64,000 nucleotides of DNA, from contig JAWKWE010000007.1 in the NCBI GenBank assembly GCA_041397645.1, forward strand, positions 1-64,000. The letters are read 5' to 3'. The notes beneath the pieces were generated by a model. It ran no database searches and was not told the DNA's origin. It worked only from the letters and a program-made list of their open reading frames with translations. The stretch comes from Hyphomicrobiaceae bacterium. Its GTDB lineage: Bacteria; Pseudomonadota; Alphaproteobacteria; Rhizobiales; Hyphomicrobiaceae. The translations under genes and the position numbers were made by a program. Shown here in pieces: positions 63,708 to 64,000 of this stretch (within the stretch, counting starts at the first letter, position 1; each line of letters starts with the position of its first letter).

Positions 63708-64000
63708 ATGGCCGGTTTGAAGATTGGCTTGGCACTTGGTGGCGGCGCTGCACGAGGTTGGGCGCATATCGGTGTACTCAAGGCCTTGTCGCAAGCCGGG
63801 ATCAAGCCAGACATCATCGCAGGCACATCAATCGGCGCGGTGGTCGGAGGTTGTTTTGCTGCCGGGCACTTGGAAGATCTGGAAGGTTTCGCGCGCGAAC
63901 TCACGCCGCGCCGCATCTTCGGCTATCTCGATTTCAACCTCGCAGGTAACGGCCTGATTGGCGGGCAACGTCTGTGCGATCGGCTTGATCGCCACCTCGG
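63708..64000 (+). CDS. Patatin-like phospholipase, RssA/NTE type (3' partial)
   Basis: The first 97 residues of a patatin-like protein, cut by the window edge. The oxyanion glycine motif is LALGGGAARGWAHIG, and the catalytic Ser lies in IAGTSIGAVVG, close to Escherichia coli RssA and the eukaryotic NTE catalytic domain. An in-frame ATG at 63678 is an alternative start. The order folE-hisI-patatin is common in Hyphomicrobiales. The Asp of the dyad would be beyond the window. Confidence 0.88.
   Translation, partial: MAGLKIGLALGGGAARGWAHIGVLKALSQAGIKPDIIAGTSIGAVVGGCFAAGHLEDLEGFARELTPRRIFGYLDFNLAGNGLIGGQRLCDRLDRHL

Noticed and set aside
1..64000. CRISPR arrays, tRNA genes and insertion sequences
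   Set aside because: Reading both strands showed no regularly spaced repeats, no cloverleaf-type sequence ending in a T-arm motif, and no transposase-like protein.

Overview
This 64 kb window reads as chromosome of an alphaproteobacterium, most likely of the order Hyphomicrobiales (Rhizobiales). The basis is the FYDLN-type acidic zinc-ribbon protein, a porin with an N-terminal coiled coil, an alphaproteobacterial Mrp-type antiporter set, and the order yidD / iscU-like / folE / hisI / patatin at the right edge. Genus cannot be fixed from the sequence. No tRNA, rRNA, CRISPR array or intact insertion sequence was found.

Layout. 1-4.3 kb is a worn accessory stretch: the tail of an NnrS-like membrane protein, a small membrane/coiled-coil gene broken by two frameshifts, a truncated DUF3800 gene, a few small hypotheticals, a trypsin-like peptidase and a FYDLN protein. 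4.3-5.9 kb is a periplasmic type I sulfatase on the minus strand. 6.3-18.5 kb is the centrepiece: a sigma-54 activator (mimR/prmR type) facing a transcription unit with a consensus -24/-12 promoter, an alcohol dehydrogenase, two small unrecognised genes (one with a Cys/His-rich tail), the four components of a group-5 soluble diiron monooxygenase (mimABCD/prmABCD type: large hydroxylase, reductase, small hydroxylase, coupling protein), an amidohydrolase, a MIP18/DUF59 protein and a dedicated GroEL paralogue. The likely role is oxidation of propane, acetone, phenol or similar small substrates; the alcohol dehydrogenase would oxidise a secondary alcohol product, and the MIP18 protein, chaperonin and Cys/His protein look like an assembly kit for the hydroxylase.

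18.5-30 kb holds a sulfite-oxidase-type molybdoprotein and a c-type cytochrome (divergent), an AI-2E-family permease, DUF4105, MarC, two small secreted proteins, HdeD, and an RND efflux adaptor/pump pair. 30.1-35.7 kb is a seven-gene Mrp/Mnh cation/proton antiporter operon on the minus strand, in which two antiporter modules are joined in one 1039-residue protein. 36-41.1 kb has a patatin, a GntP-type transporter, a membrane-bound metallophosphoesterase and a DJ-1/PfpI protein. 41.2-49.2 kb is envelope-related: outer membrane proteins, a large sulfatase with a divergent AraC regulator, and a secreted protein with a von Hippel-Lindau-like beta domain. 49.5-52.7 kb is an octaheme cytochrome c with HEAT/TPR repeats next to a Crp/Fnr regulator.

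52.9-58.9 kb is an amine or amino-acid catabolic locus: a Rid protein, a PuuB-like FAD oxidoreductase, an FMN glutamate-synthase-domain protein, an XRE-cupin (PuuR-like) regulator and an APC permease. Related palindromes in both divergent promoters suggest one regulon. 59-64 kb carries a porin, a frameshifted DUF4340 remnant, yidD, an IscU-like scaffold, folE, hisI and the start of an RssA/NTE-type patatin that runs off the window.
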